From contig NZ_CP126267.1 of NCBI RefSeq assembly GCF_001864935.2, positions 558,001-622,000 of the forward strand: a DNA stretch of 64,000 nucleotides, in the 5' to 3' direction. Source of the stretch: Curtobacterium sp. MCBA15_012. GTDB taxonomy: Bacteria; Actinomycetota; Actinomycetes; Actinomycetales; Microbacteriaceae. The notes beneath the pieces were generated by a model. The model was not told where the DNA came from and made no database searches. It saw only the letters and a program-made list of their open reading frames with translations. Of this stretch, positions 34,237 to 43,064 are shown piece after piece; position 1 is the first letter of the stretch, and the number at the start of each line of letters is the position of its first letter. The position numbers and the translations under genes were made by a program.

Positions 34237-35168
34237 CCCTTGACCGATCCTTCCGTGAGGCCCCCGCGCCAGAAGCGCTGCAGGACGATGATGGCGATGA
34301 CGAGCGGGATGACCGAGACGAGCACCCCGCCGGTGGTGAGCTGGTAGAACTCGGGCAACCGGTCCACCTGCGCGCGCCAGTTGTTCAGCCCCAGTGTGAT
34401 CGGGTACAGCTTCTGGTCTGCCAGCATGATGAGCGGCAGGAAGAAGTTGTTCCAGATCCCGACCACCTGGAACAGGAACACCGTGACGAGCGCCGGCGTC
34501 AGCTGGCGGAGCACGATCGTGTGGAAGATCCGCATCTCGCCGGCGCCGTCGATGCGCGCCTGCTCGAGGAGTGCCGTGTCCACCGATGCCGACGCGTACA
34601 CCCGGCACAGGAACAGGCCGAACGGCGACACCAGGCTCGGGATGAGCACGCTCCAGTACGTGTCGGTCAGGCCCATGGTCGAGAACAGCAGGAACAGCGG
34701 CAGCGCCGTCGCGGTCCCCGGCACGAGCACACCGCCGAGGATCGTGCCGAACACGAGCTGGCGGCCGCGGAACTCGTACTTCGCCAGGGCGTACCCGCCA
34801 GCCGCGGCGAAGTAGGTCGCGAGGACCGCGCCGACGCCGGAGTAGAGGACGCTGTTCGCGATCCACCGGACGAAGATGCCGCCGTCGTACGAGAACACCT
34901 GCTGGATGTTGCTGAACAGGGCGAACTCGCCGCCGAACCAGAACCCGTTCGTCGCGAACAGCGCGCCGGTCGTCTTCGTGGCGGCGATCACGACCCAGTA
35001 CAGCGGCACCAGGAAGTAGACCGCGACGATCACCAGGATGGCGGTGACGACGATCTGCGAGGTCGGGGTCCGGTCGAGCTTGCGCCGCTGGTGCGCGGTG
35101 ATCGACGTGGTGTCGACCGGGAGGGCGTTCTGCTTCGTCGCAGGTGCCTCGATCGCTTCGCTGGTCAT
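34233..35168 (-). CDS. Carbohydrate ABC permease (MalG type)
   Basis: A 311-residue inner-membrane permease with six helices. The EAA-loop region reads LEQARIDGAGEMRIFHTIVLRQ. It forms the channel with the preceding MalF-type subunit. ATG 35168 overlaps the upstream gene by 4 nt (ATGA) and its end overlaps lacZ. Substrate is inferred to be a beta-galactoside from the adjacent lacZ. Confidence 0.9.
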   Translation of the reverse strand: MTSEAIEAPATKQNALPVDTTSITAHQRRKLDRTPTSQIVVTAILVIVAVYFLVPLYWVVIAATKTTGALFATNGFWFGGEFALFSNIQQVFSYDGGIFVRWIANSVLYSGVGAVLATYFAAAGGYALAKYEFRGRQLVFGTILGGVLVPGTATALPLFLLFSTMGLTDTYWSVLIPSLVSPFGLFLCRVYASASVDTALLEQARIDGAGEMRIFHTIVLRQLTPALVTVFLFQVVGIWNNFFLPLIMLADQKLYPITLGLNNWRAQVDRLPEFYQLTTGGVLVSVIPLVIAIIVLQRFWRGGLTEGSVKG

Positions 35169-36268
35169 GCTTCCGCCCCCTTGCGGTCAGCCGGGAGGCC
35201 CGTGGCGGCTCCCGTGGTCGTGCTGCGGTGGGCGACGCCGGTCGCCGGGCGGGTGGGCCCGCCGGTGGTACCGCGCGTCTGGAGGGCGCGCCGCGCCTCC
35301 CGGCCGTCACGCTTCGCGCGACGGTCCTGGTCGCGTTCGTGCTTCGGCGGACGGTTCGTCAGGGCGAGGAACGCGAACGACAGGACGAACGCGGCCAACG
35401 CGATGATCACGGCCTGCGCACTCGCGACGCCGTACTCGTTGAAGGCGAACGCGTTCGTGTAGGCGGCGTAGTTCGGCGTGTACTCGGTGTCGATCGCCGG
35501 GGCGACCGTGGACAGGATCTGCGGCTCGGCGAAGAGCTGCAGCGTGCCGATGATCGAGAACACCGTCGTGAGGACGAGTGCCGGGGCGATGAGCGGGATC
35601 TGGATCCGCCAGGCGACCTGGAAGGGGCCGGCGCCGTCCATCTTGGCAGCCTCGTAGACCTCACCGGGGATGGACTTCAGCTGCGCCACGATGATGAGCA
35701 TGTTGTAGCCCGTGTAGGTCCACGTGACGATGTTCGCGATCGACCACAGCACGCTGTTCGCGCCGAGGAAGTCCGGCTGCAGCCCCACCGCCTGGAGCAG
35801 GTCGATGATCGGGGACAGGCCGGGCACGTACAGGAACGACCACAGGATCGTCGCGATGACGCCCGGGACGCCGTACGGCATGAAGTAGACCGCGCGGAAG
35901 AACGCCGGCCAGCGGGCGCTCGCCGACTCGAGCAGGAGCGCGAGGATCGTGCACGCGATGATCATCACCGGCACCTGCACGATGCCGAACAGGAGCATGC
36001 GGCCGATCGACGCGACGAACCCGGAGTCCTGCAGCGCGATCGCGTAGTTGTCGAAGCCGGCGAAGCGGCCGGTGACGCCGTCCTCGCCGAAGAGCCCCTC
36101 GCGGTCGACGGTGGTGAAGCTCTGGAACAGCGCGCTGATGATCGGGATGATGAACGTCAGGACGAACAGCGCGAGGAACGGGGCGAGGAGGATCCACGGG
36201 GCGCGCTTCTGGGCGCTCGTGGCCCTGGTGCTCGTGCGGTAGCCGGAGCGCGGCTGGGTGGCGGTCAT
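35165..36268 (-). CDS. Carbohydrate ABC permease (MalF type) with repeat-derived tail
   Basis: A 367-residue permease with six helices up to about residue 305; the EAA loop reads YEAAKMDGAGPFQVAWRIQIP. Beyond FAFLALTNRPPKHE the last about 50 residues are Arg/Gly/Thr-rich (DGREARRALQ ... GAATGLPAD). They are encoded by a GGACGGGAGGC-family repeat whose arms (35188-35210, 35284-35308) are split by about 75 bp. The tail is not part of the family fold and should face the cytoplasm. ATG 36268 overlaps the binding-protein stop. Confidence 0.9.
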   Translation of the reverse strand: MTATQPRSGYRTSTRATSAQKRAPWILLAPFLALFVLTFIIPIISALFQSFTTVDREGLFGEDGVTGRFAGFDNYAIALQDSGFVASIGRMLLFGIVQVPVMIIACTILALLLESASARWPAFFRAVYFMPYGVPGVIATILWSFLYVPGLSPIIDLLQAVGLQPDFLGANSVLWSIANIVTWTYTGYNMLIIVAQLKSIPGEVYEAAKMDGAGPFQVAWRIQIPLIAPALVLTTVFSIIGTLQLFAEPQILSTVAPAIDTEYTPNYAAYTNAFAFNEYGVASAQAVIIALAAFVLSFAFLALTNRPPKHERDQDRRAKRDGREARRALQTRGTTGGPTRPATGVAHRSTTTGAATGLPADRKGAEA

Positions 36269-37629
36269 CGTGCCGTCCTCACGCTGAGGCCCTTGTCCTT
36301 GAAGGACTGGACGATCTCCCGCTGGGCGAGCTCGACGGCGTCGGTCAGCTTCAGGCCGCCGGTGAGCTTGCGCCGGAACTGGTTCTGCAGGCTCGTGAAC
36401 GCCGACTGGGTCACGGGGGACCACGACCAGTCGATGTTCTGCTCCTTCGCCGCGGGGGCGAAGACCTCCTCGTTGTAGTCCTGCCCGGAGAACCACGCGC
36501 TCGGTTGCTGGCGCGCTGCTCCGATGTAGTCCTTCGCGGGGGACCACCCGATGCCGCAGTACTTGATCATCGCGTCGATGCCCTCCTTCGACGTGGTCAT
36601 CCAGGTGATGAACTCGAGCGCCTCCTTCGGGTGCTTCGCGTTCGCCAGGACCGCGGCGCTCGAGCCGCCGATCGCGCTCGAGCCGAACCCGGACGCGTCC
36701 CACTTCTGCATCGGCGCGACCTTCCACTTGCCCTCGCCGCCCTGGATGGACTGGATGAGGGCGTCGCCCCAGCTCGCGCTCGTGACGGCGGCGATCCGAC
36801 CGTTCGCGCACGCGGCGTACCAGCCGGGGGTGTAGGCGCCGGCCGAGGTGTCGACGAGCCCGTCGTCGATGCAGCCGTCGAAGAACGCGGCGACCCGCAG
36901 CGTGGCGTCGTCGGTCATGTCGATCACCCACTCGTCGCCGTCGACCTTGAACCACCGCGCGCCGGCCTGCTGGGCGTACGCGGCGAAGGGCGACGCGTCG
37001 GCGACCGGGAACACCTCGAGGTAGTTCTGCTTGCCGGTCTTCCGGACCTTGTCGGCCAGGACCTTCCACTCGTCCCACGTCGTCGGGGGTTCGCCGCCGG
37101 CCTGCTCGAGGATCGCGGTCTGGTAGTAGAAGCCCATCGGACCGGTGTCCTGGGGGATGCCGTAGACGCCGTCGACGAACTCGACCTGGGCCCAGGCGGC
37201 GTCGTCGTACTTCGACCGGAGGTCCTTCGCGCCGTAGCGGGCCAGGTCCACCAGGCCGTTCGCGAGCATGAACTCGGGGATCTGGCGGAGCTCGACCTGC
37301 CCGATGTCCGGACCGCCGCCGGCCGCGAGCGCGGAGTACATCTTCTGGTACCCGCCGCTGTTGCCGCCGGGGATCCAGTTCGCGGTGACCTGGATGCGGG
37401 GGTTCTTCGCGTTCCAGACGTCGCAGACCTTCTGCAGGTCCTTGAGCCACGCCCAGTACGTGATCTGCACGGTCTCGCCACCGGCCGCAGCCGGGATCAC
37501 CGCCGCCTTGTTCACGTTGGTCGAACCCGGGACGGCACAGCCGGCGAGCAAGCCCGCCGCAGCCGTGCCGAGCCCGAGGCTGAGCAGGTTTCTTCTCGAC
37601 AGCTGTCGTCCAGATGGTGTTGGCGTCAT
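36265..37629 (-). CDS. Carbohydrate ABC importer, substrate-binding lipoprotein
   Basis: A 454-residue extracellular binding protein of the MalE/CUT1 type. The N-terminus combines a Tat-like SRRNLLSLG motif and lipobox LLAGC (Cys31), so it may be exported folded and then lipidated. The body contains QITYWAWLKDLQKV and GWSPAKDYIG. First gene of the operon binding protein-permease-permease-lacZ; no ATPase gene is present, so a shared MsiK-like ATPase elsewhere is expected. Confidence 0.9.
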   Translation of the reverse strand: MTPTPSGRQLSRRNLLSLGLGTAAAGLLAGCAVPGSTNVNKAAVIPAAAGGETVQITYWAWLKDLQKVCDVWNAKNPRIQVTANWIPGGNSGGYQKMYSALAAGGGPDIGQVELRQIPEFMLANGLVDLARYGAKDLRSKYDDAAWAQVEFVDGVYGIPQDTGPMGFYYQTAILEQAGGEPPTTWDEWKVLADKVRKTGKQNYLEVFPVADASPFAAYAQQAGARWFKVDGDEWVIDMTDDATLRVAAFFDGCIDDGLVDTSAGAYTPGWYAACANGRIAAVTSASWGDALIQSIQGGEGKWKVAPMQKWDASGFGSSAIGGSSAAVLANAKHPKEALEFITWMTTSKEGIDAMIKYCGIGWSPAKDYIGAARQQPSAWFSGQDYNEEVFAPAAKEQNIDWSWSPVTQSAFTSLQNQFRRKLTGGLKLTDAVELAQREIVQSFKDKGLSVRTAR

Positions 37630-37700
37630 TGCCTGAGCTCCGGTTCGTCGTCGGATCGGGTTCTCCGCCAGTAGAGCACGGAACCGAGCGCCGCTGTGTT

Positions 37701-37728
37701 TTCACGAAGGCGTTCACGGCTTTTCACG
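37701..37728. promoter_or_regulatory. Triple TTCACG motif before the galactoside operon
   Basis: TTCACG starts at 37701, 37713 and 37723, spaced 12 and 10 bp, about one helical turn, 72-99 bp upstream of the binding-protein start. Direct repeats on one helix face suggest an activator or multimeric repressor site. No regulator gene lies next to this operon. Confidence 0.45.
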
Positions 37729-37773
37729 GCTGGTCGTTACCTGGGCCGGTAGGGGCGGCGGGAGGCGCGCCGG

Positions 37774-37870
37774 TCGGTGGTCGGTGGTCGGTTGTTGCTG
37801 GTTGCTGGTTGCTGGTTGCTGGTTACGGGTCGCTGGTTACTGGTCGCTGGTCGCTGGTCGCTGGTCGGCG
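37774..37870. repeat. Degenerate 7-bp tandem array (TKGCTGG)
   Basis: About twelve consecutive heptamers, mostly TTGCTGG and TCGCTGG with variants TCGGTGG, TTACGGG and TTACTGG. Confidence 0.85.
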
Positions 37871-38001
37871 GTCGCACGGAGCCGCCTCGGCTGGGTGTCG
37901 GCTCCGAGCCGTGGGCACGCCCGGCCGGGCAGGGGGATGGTGGACCGCACACGACACGTCGGGGTTCGTGACGCCCCGGCGCACCGCCGAGAGGAGCTGT
38001 C

Positions 38002-39159
38002 ATGACGTCCACCAACGCGACGAGCGAACTGCACGGGATCCTGGGGGAGCGGCTGGAGGGCGGTGGCACGTGGGCGTGGGCCTACGCCGACGTGTCCGGC
38101 AACGTCGAGGACCCGCGGCGGCAGGCGGCCCTGAAGCTCCGGGCGGTCGAGGAGTCCCTGCGTGCCCAGGGCGCGAGCGCCGACGTGGTGGACACGATCG
38201 CCGCCGAGTTCGAGCAGGAACCGGGCGTCCCGTCGCCGGTGGCCCGGTACGTGCTCGTCCACGACGGCGAGCTCGTCCTCAGCGAGGTGCTCCCCGGGCA
38301 CCTGCACGGTGCCGAGGCGATCGGTGTCGGGGCCGTGCCCGACCTCGTGCCGCTCGTCGCGCACCGCCCGATCGACCTGCCGTTCCTGGTCGTGCACGTC
38401 ACCCGTGAGGGCGGCACCCTCCGCGCCTACCGCCTCGGCCACGCCCCGTCGGTCGTCGACGAGCAGCAGGTGCAGGGCCGCACCGACACCCTGCACTACG
38501 CGAAGGCCGGGACCGGGTGGAAGCAGCCGCACTGGCAGGCCCACACCGAGGAGATCTGGAAGCAGACCTCGGCCGAGGTCGCCGGGGCCGTGGACGAGGC
38601 CGTCCGCCGCCTGCGCCCCGGGCTCGTCGTCGTCGCGGGGGACGTCACCGCGCGGGAGCTGCTCGTCAAGGCGCTCTCCACCGAGGCGCGTGCGCTCGTC
38701 ACCACCGTGCCCGTCGACCCGCGGTCGGACGACGCGGCGCGGCAGGCGTTCGTCGAGCACGTCGAGATCGCCCTCGCCCGGGTGATCGCCACCCGCCGGC
38801 ACGACCTCGAGGACCTGCTCCGCACGCACGTCGGCCGCGGCGACAACCTCGCGGTGACCGGACTCGGCTCCGTGGTGTCCGCACTGCAGCAGGCGCAGGG
38901 GTCGGTCGTGGCGCTCGACGCCGTCGCGGTCGGGGACCGCACGCTCCTGGCGCTCGCCGGCGCCCCGTGGGTCGCGACCGCACCGGAGCAGGCCGCCGGG
39001 ACGCCCGTGGTCGGTGCGGTACCCGCCGTGTGCGCGCTCGTGCGGGCGGCGGTGCTCACGGACGCCGAGCTCGTGCTCGTGAACGCGGCGTCGCTGCCCG
39101 GCGGTGCCGCGGCCGCTGCGCTCCTGCGCTGGCCGGTCGGCCCCGCCGTCCCGGCCTGA
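38002..39159 (+). CDS. Vms1/Ankzf1- and Rv2629-like protein (archaeo-eukaryotic release-factor fold)
   Basis: A 385-residue soluble protein of the mycobacterial Rv2629 type, now grouped with Vms1/Ankzf1 peptidyl-tRNA hydrolases. The three-part layout is visible: an N-terminal domain (WAWAYADVSGN), a middle domain containing the family segment HYAKAGTGWKQPHWQAHTEE, and a C-terminal domain (PGLVVVAGDVTARELLVKAL). A role in releasing or rescuing stalled translation is inferred from fold. ATG 38002 follows GAGAGGAGC. Monocistronic. Confidence 0.78.
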   Translation: MTSTNATSELHGILGERLEGGGTWAWAYADVSGNVEDPRRQAALKLRAVEESLRAQGASADVVDTIAAEFEQEPGVPSPVARYVLVHDGELVLSEVLPGHLHGAEAIGVGAVPDLVPLVAHRPIDLPFLVVHVTREGGTLRAYRLGHAPSVVDEQQVQGRTDTLHYAKAGTGWKQPHWQAHTEEIWKQTSAEVAGAVDEAVRRLRPGLVVVAGDVTARELLVKALSTEARALVTTVPVDPRSDDAARQAFVEHVEIALARVIATRRHDLEDLLRTHVGRGDNLAVTGLGSVVSALQQAQGSVVALDAVAVGDRTLLALAGAPWVATAPEQAAGTPVVGAVPAVCALVRAAVLTDAELVLVNAASLPGGAAAAALLRWPVGPAVPA

Positions 39160-39302
39160 CGCCCGCTGTCCTGCCGCCCCGCTGTCCTGCCGGCCCGGCG
39201 GCACCGAGCGTGCCGTTTCCGTCACACTCGGCGCCGCCGGGCGACCGCCCGTGCCCGCCCGGCGGGACGCCGACGGCATGTCCTGCGCACTCGGCCCTCG
39301 TC

Positions 39303-39342
39303 GGTTGCCCGGTTGCCCGGTTGCCCGGTCGCCCGGTCGCCC
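39303..39342. repeat. Five 8-bp tandem units (GGTYGCCC)
   Basis: Three GGTTGCCC followed by two GGTCGCCC between convergent genes. The rest of 39160-39375 is GC-rich with short inverted repeats and no gene. Confidence 0.9.
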
Positions 39343-39375
39343 GTCCCCGTCCGATCGGTGGCCGGTGCGGGCGCG

Positions 39376-40581
39376 TCAGTCGTGCGAGCGGTCCGTGCGC
39401 GGCACCAACGGCAGCGCGAGCAGGGGCAGCACGGCGACGATCCCGAACGACGCCGCGAACCCGAGCGCCCCGACGAGCGCGCCGACACCCGGGCCCACGG
39501 CGCTCGCCGCGAGGAACTGCCCGGTGTTCTGCGTCCCGAGCGCCCGGCCCGACCACGCGGGACCGGCCGCCTCGGCGACGGAGGTGTACGCCAACCCGTT
39601 GTCCGCCACGGTCACGCTCGTGGCGACGAGCAGGAACACGGCCGCCGCCGCCCAGTGCGACACGTCGACGAGCGCCATCACCCCCATCACCACCGCTGCC
39701 GACACCGCGACCACCCGGAGCGGTCCGACGCGTGAGCCCGCACGGTCGCTCCACGCCCCGACGAGGATCCGCCCGACCGCCCCGACGAACTGGGACGCCC
39801 CGACGAGGAGCCCCGCCGCGGGGGTCGACCACCCGAGCCCGACGAGCCACACCAGCCCGTAGGTCGACAGCGTGAACTGGGGCACCACGAGCAGCACCGA
39901 CACCGCGTGCAGCCGCCACAGGAACCCGGACGACCGGTACGGGTTCGCCGACGCCTCCGATCGCAGGCCGGGCCCCGCACCGAGCGGATGCGCCGGTGCC
40001 GCGGCTCGTGCGGGTCGCGGCGGGTCGACGATCCCCACGGCGCACAGCACGGTGAGCACGGCGCACAGGACGAACGGCAGCACGAGCGCGGCCCGGATGC
40101 CTGACCCCTCCGGGAGCTGCGGGACGGTGACCGCCGCGAGGGTCACCCCGAGCGGCTGCGACATCTGCCGGATGCCCATCGCCAGGCCGCGCCGCTCCTT
40201 CGGGAACCACCCGACCACGACCCGGCCGCTGGCGGCGTTCGTGGACGCGCTCGTCATCCCGGCCGCGAGGAACGCCGCCCCGAGCAGCACGGGGTCGCCC
40301 GCGGACAGCCAGGCCGCCACGACGGTGAGCGTGGTGAGCGCGAGGCCGCCGGCGATCACGACCCGTTCGCCGACCCGGTCGGTCACCGCGCCCCAGGCGA
40401 TGAGCGTGAGCACGAGGCCGACCGTCGGCGCCGCCGCGAACAGTCCGGCGGAGGCGAGTGGCATGCCCTGCGCGAGCAGGTGCGGGATGAGGAGCGCCGG
40501 CGCCGAGACCACGAGGGTGCCCGCGGCCTGTGCGGCGACCCCGAGGGCGAGCATCGTCCATGCGCGGCGGGGTGTGGTCAT
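39376..40581 (-). CDS. Major facilitator superfamily transporter
   Basis: A 401-residue membrane protein with twelve predicted helices. MFS motif A-like loop GAVTDRVGERVV follows helix 2 and the equivalent GAWSDRAGSRVG lies in the second half. It begins MTTPRRAWTMLALGV; ATG 40581 was chosen over an upstream codon because it abuts the first helix. Substrate unknown; the pairing with a GntR/FCD regulator suggests uptake or efflux of an organic acid or similar metabolite. Confidence 0.88.
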   Translation of the reverse strand: MTTPRRAWTMLALGVAAQAAGTLVVSAPALLIPHLLAQGMPLASAGLFAAAPTVGLVLTLIAWGAVTDRVGERVVIAGGLALTTLTVVAAWLSAGDPVLLGAAFLAAGMTSASTNAASGRVVVGWFPKERRGLAMGIRQMSQPLGVTLAAVTVPQLPEGSGIRAALVLPFVLCAVLTVLCAVGIVDPPRPARAAAPAHPLGAGPGLRSEASANPYRSSGFLWRLHAVSVLLVVPQFTLSTYGLVWLVGLGWSTPAAGLLVGASQFVGAVGRILVGAWSDRAGSRVGPLRVVAVSAAVVMGVMALVDVSHWAAAAVFLLVATSVTVADNGLAYTSVAEAAGPAWSGRALGTQNTGQFLAASAVGPGVGALVGALGFAASFGIVAVLPLLALPLVPRTDRSHD

Positions 40582-40604
40582 CGGTGCAGCCTGTCGTTCC
40601 GGGG

Positions 40605-40636
40605 CGGTACCAGTCGGTACACCGCGACGGTATACC
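40605..40636. promoter_or_regulatory. Candidate GntR operators between MFS and gntR
   Basis: The 87-bp divergent gap contains GGTACC (40605-40610), GGTACACC (40617-40624) and the perfect palindrome GGTATACC (40629-40636). GGTATACC-like sites are common targets of FCD-type GntR regulators, so both genes may be controlled here. Confidence 0.5.
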
Positions 40637-40668
40637 AATCGTGGCGGAACGCACTAGGCTCGTCTGCC

Positions 40669-41457
40669 GTGACCGACACCGATGCAACGACGGCCGACGC
40701 GGCGACGTCCGACGCCGCCCCGGTGTCCCAGACGACCCAGCTCTACGACAACCTGCGCGAGGCCATCCTCACCCTCGACATCGCCCCGGGCGAGCGCATC
40801 TCCGAGCGTGGGCTCGAGGGGCGCTTCCACGCCTCGCGGACCCCGGTGCGGGCGGCCCTGTCGCGGCTCGAGCGCGAGGGACTCATCCTGCACGAGGGTC
40901 GCTCGTGGACGGTGACGCCGATCGACCTCGACGAGATCGCCTCGCTCGCCGAACTCCGTGGCGTGCTCGAGCCCGCGGCCGCGCGTCTGGCGGTCGAGCG
41001 TGCCTCGGCAGACCAGCTCGACGAGGTCCGCGCGCACCTCGACCAGCTCCGCAGCACACCGGACCGCGAGGCCGGCATCCGCATGGGCTCGACGTTCCAC
41101 CTCGACCTCGCCGCGCTGGGCGGCAACCGGTTCGTCACCGACGCCATCGCCGACGCGCTCACGCGGCTCGAGCGCACGCGCTGGATCGAGGTCCGCACCG
41201 CCGAGGCCCGCGAGGCCGCGTGGGAGGAGCACAGCGCGATCCTCGACGCGGTCCGCGCGGGCGACGCCGACCGTGCCGCCGAGATGCTCGCGGCGCACGT
41301 CGCCGGGACGAACGAGCGGCTCCTGACGTTCATCGCCCAGGAGCGGCGCCGTCTGCGGGGCGCGGGCATGGCGATCATCGGCTCCGCGCTGGAGACCGAG
41401 ACGGTTCCCGGGGCGGGAGCCGACCCGGAGGCCCCGCCGTCGCTCAGGGACCGCTGA
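40669..41457 (+). CDS. GntR-family regulator, FCD type
   Basis: A 262-residue regulator. The N-terminal winged helix-turn-helix contains APGERISERGLEGRFHASRTP and VRAALSRLEREGLI; the C-terminal all-helical FCD domain has metal-ligand histidines in STFHLDLAALGGN and AAHVAGTNE. It starts at GTG 40669 and is divergent from the MFS gene, which it probably controls. Its last 14 bp overlap the small convergent gene. Confidence 0.92.
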   Translation: MTDTDATTADAATSDAAPVSQTTQLYDNLREAILTLDIAPGERISERGLEGRFHASRTPVRAALSRLEREGLILHEGRSWTVTPIDLDEIASLAELRGVLEPAAARLAVERASADQLDEVRAHLDQLRSTPDREAGIRMGSTFHLDLAALGGNRFVTDAIADALTRLERTRWIEVRTAEAREAAWEEHSAILDAVRAGDADRAAEMLAAHVAGTNERLLTFIAQERRRLRGAGMAIIGSALETETVPGAGADPEAPPSLRDR

Positions 41458-41596
41458 CCGAGTCCGTCCCCTCGAGGTCCTCCACGGCCCACGCGGCACC
41501 GTGGTCGGATCGGTCGAGCAGCGCGTCGCGCACCTCGGCCTCGTCCGTGGTGAGGCGGATGGCGTGCTTGCTGCCGGAACGCGTCGACTGTGACAT
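41444..41596 (-). CDS. Small 50-residue acidic protein
   Basis: A short frame begins ATG 41596 after an excellent GGAGGAAAC ribosome binding site and reads MSQSTRSGSKHAIRLTTDEA, ending SVSGP. It is acidic in its second half (DEAEVRDALLDRSDHG). No family is recognised. Strong translation signals and a protein-like composition support it. It is convergent with gntR and overlaps its end by 14 bp. Confidence 0.65.
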   Translation of the reverse strand: MSQSTRSGSKHAIRLTTDEAEVRDALLDRSDHGAAWAVEDLEGTDSVSGP

Positions 41597-41843
41597 GTTT
41601 CCTCCTGTGTGCGTGGGCATCGGGTGGTGCAGGCCCCCGGCCTGCTGATGCGCTTCCTCACGGGACGTACTGAGGTCGCATCAGTGTGCCGCGCCCTGTC
41701 CGCGGAGCGCAAGCACTTCCGGCCACCTGTGGACGCAGGCGCTTCCGCCCACCTGTGGAGGAGCCGCCGCCGCGGCCGTGCCTAGGATGGTCCGTCCGCG
41801 CAGGGGCGCGGCTCGGTCACGGAGGACGGACGGGAGGCGCGGC

Positions 41844-42947
41844 ATGGGTCCGCAGCGCACGGCGCCGCCCACGGTCTACGACGTCGCGTCCGAGGCCGGC
41901 GTCTCGATCGCCACGGTCTCGCGCGTGCTCCGCACGCCCGACGCGGTCCGCGAGGGCACCCGCGACCGGGTCCAGGCGGCGATCCGCACGCTCGGCTACG
42001 TCCCGTCCGGCAACGCCCGAGCCCTGGCCGGCAAGCGGACCGGCGTGGTCGGTCTCCTGCTGCCCGGGTTCGACGTCGTGCCGGACGAACGGCCCGACCT
42101 CGTCACCGACGGCGGCGTGCGCGTGGTCGACGACCGGCGGCACGTCACGCAGCCGACCGCGTCCGCCCTGTACTTCGACGAGGTCCTCCGCGGCGCCGAG
42201 GTCGAGGCGTGGCAGCGGGGGCTCGCGCTCATGGTCGCCGCCGGGCGTGGACCGTCCCGCGACGTCGTCGTGAACGACGTCGCCGGTCGGGTCGACGGGC
42301 TCGCGGTCATGGCCCAGACAGTGCCGGACGAGCTGCTCGACCACGTCGCCCGCCGGATCCCGGTCGTGGTGCTCGCCGACGACCGGCGTTCGCACGGCTT
42401 CGACTCGGTGAGCGTCGACAACACCGCCGGCATGCGCACGGTCGCGTCGCACGTCATCGGCCGGCTCGGCATCCGGTCGCTCGCCTACCTCGCCGGACCG
42501 ATCGACTCGCCGGACGACATCGAGCGGTCGGCGGGCTTCCGGCAGGCCCTGGCCGACCACGACCTGCCCGCGTCCTCGGTGCGCGTCGTGCACGGTGACT
42601 TCGGGCGGGTGCGGGCGCGGGAACTCGCGGTCGGGCTGCTCGACGGACCCGAGGTGCCGCGCGCGATCGTCTGCTCGAACGACCAGTCGGCGCTCGGTGT
42701 GCTCGACGCGGCGGCGGCGCGGGGCGTACGGGTCCCCGACGAACTCGTCGTCACGGGGTTCGACGGCATCGACGCGGGACGGTTCTCGTCGCCCCGCCTG
42801 ACGACCGTGCACCAGCCGATGGCCGAGCTCGGTCGTGCTGCGGTCCGCGCGATCGTGGACCGCCTGGAGCACCGCGACGGACCACCGCGCGCCGTGCGAC
42901 TGCCGGTCGAGGTCCTGCTGCGCGAGAGCTGCCCGCCGTCCGTCTGA
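41844..42947 (+). CDS. LacI-family regulator of the beta-glucoside operon
   Basis: A 367-residue repressor. The helix-turn-helix reads TVYDVASEAGVSIATVSRVL and the hinge includes PSGNARALAG; the ligand domain ends with AIVCSNDQSALGVLD and VVTGFDGIDAGRFSS. An insertion of about 20 residues (DERPDLVTDGGVRVVDDRR) follows the first ligand-domain strand. ATG 41844 lies just behind a GGACGGGAGGCGCGG half-repeat. It precedes the importer/beta-glucosidase operon, whose promoter has a matching operator. Confidence 0.9.
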   Translation: MGPQRTAPPTVYDVASEAGVSIATVSRVLRTPDAVREGTRDRVQAAIRTLGYVPSGNARALAGKRTGVVGLLLPGFDVVPDERPDLVTDGGVRVVDDRRHVTQPTASALYFDEVLRGAEVEAWQRGLALMVAAGRGPSRDVVVNDVAGRVDGLAVMAQTVPDELLDHVARRIPVVVLADDRRSHGFDSVSVDNTAGMRTVASHVIGRLGIRSLAYLAGPIDSPDDIERSAGFRQALADHDLPASSVRVVHGDFGRVRARELAVGLLDGPEVPRAIVCSNDQSALGVLDAAAARGVRVPDELVVTGFDGIDAGRFSSPRLTTVHQPMAELGRAAVRAIVDRLEHRDGPPRAVRLPVEVLLRESCPPSV

Positions 42948-42998
42948 GGGGCGTCCGCGCCGCACGCGCCGTGTCGCCCCGGGAAACAACGCGCTCGC

Positions 42999-43027
42999 TT
43001 GCATCGCGCCATGTAAGCGCATACATT
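42999..43027 (+). promoter_or_regulatory. Promoter and LacI operator of the beta-glucoside operon
   Basis: TTGCAT (42999-43004) and TACATT (43022-43027) are 17 bp apart. The inverted repeat ATGTAAGCGCATACAT (43011-43026, one mismatch) overlaps the spacer and -10, so a bound LacI protein would exclude RNA polymerase. Confidence 0.75.
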
Positions 43028-43064
43028 GACCACGTACCCACTCGACACGGAGGTCGACCGAGCA

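Larger units (their letters stand above)
37630..38001. other. 372-bp gap with regulatory repeats and heptamer array
   Basis: Holds the promoter region of the galactoside operon on the minus strand, three TTCACG motifs (37701-37728) and a degenerate 7-bp array (about 37774-37870). The plus-strand gene at 38002 has GAGGAG upstream. No coding sequence seen. Confidence 0.7.

Noticed and set aside
37774..39342. Short tandem arrays as CRISPR
   Set aside because: Units are 7-8 bp without unique spacers, and no cas genes are present.
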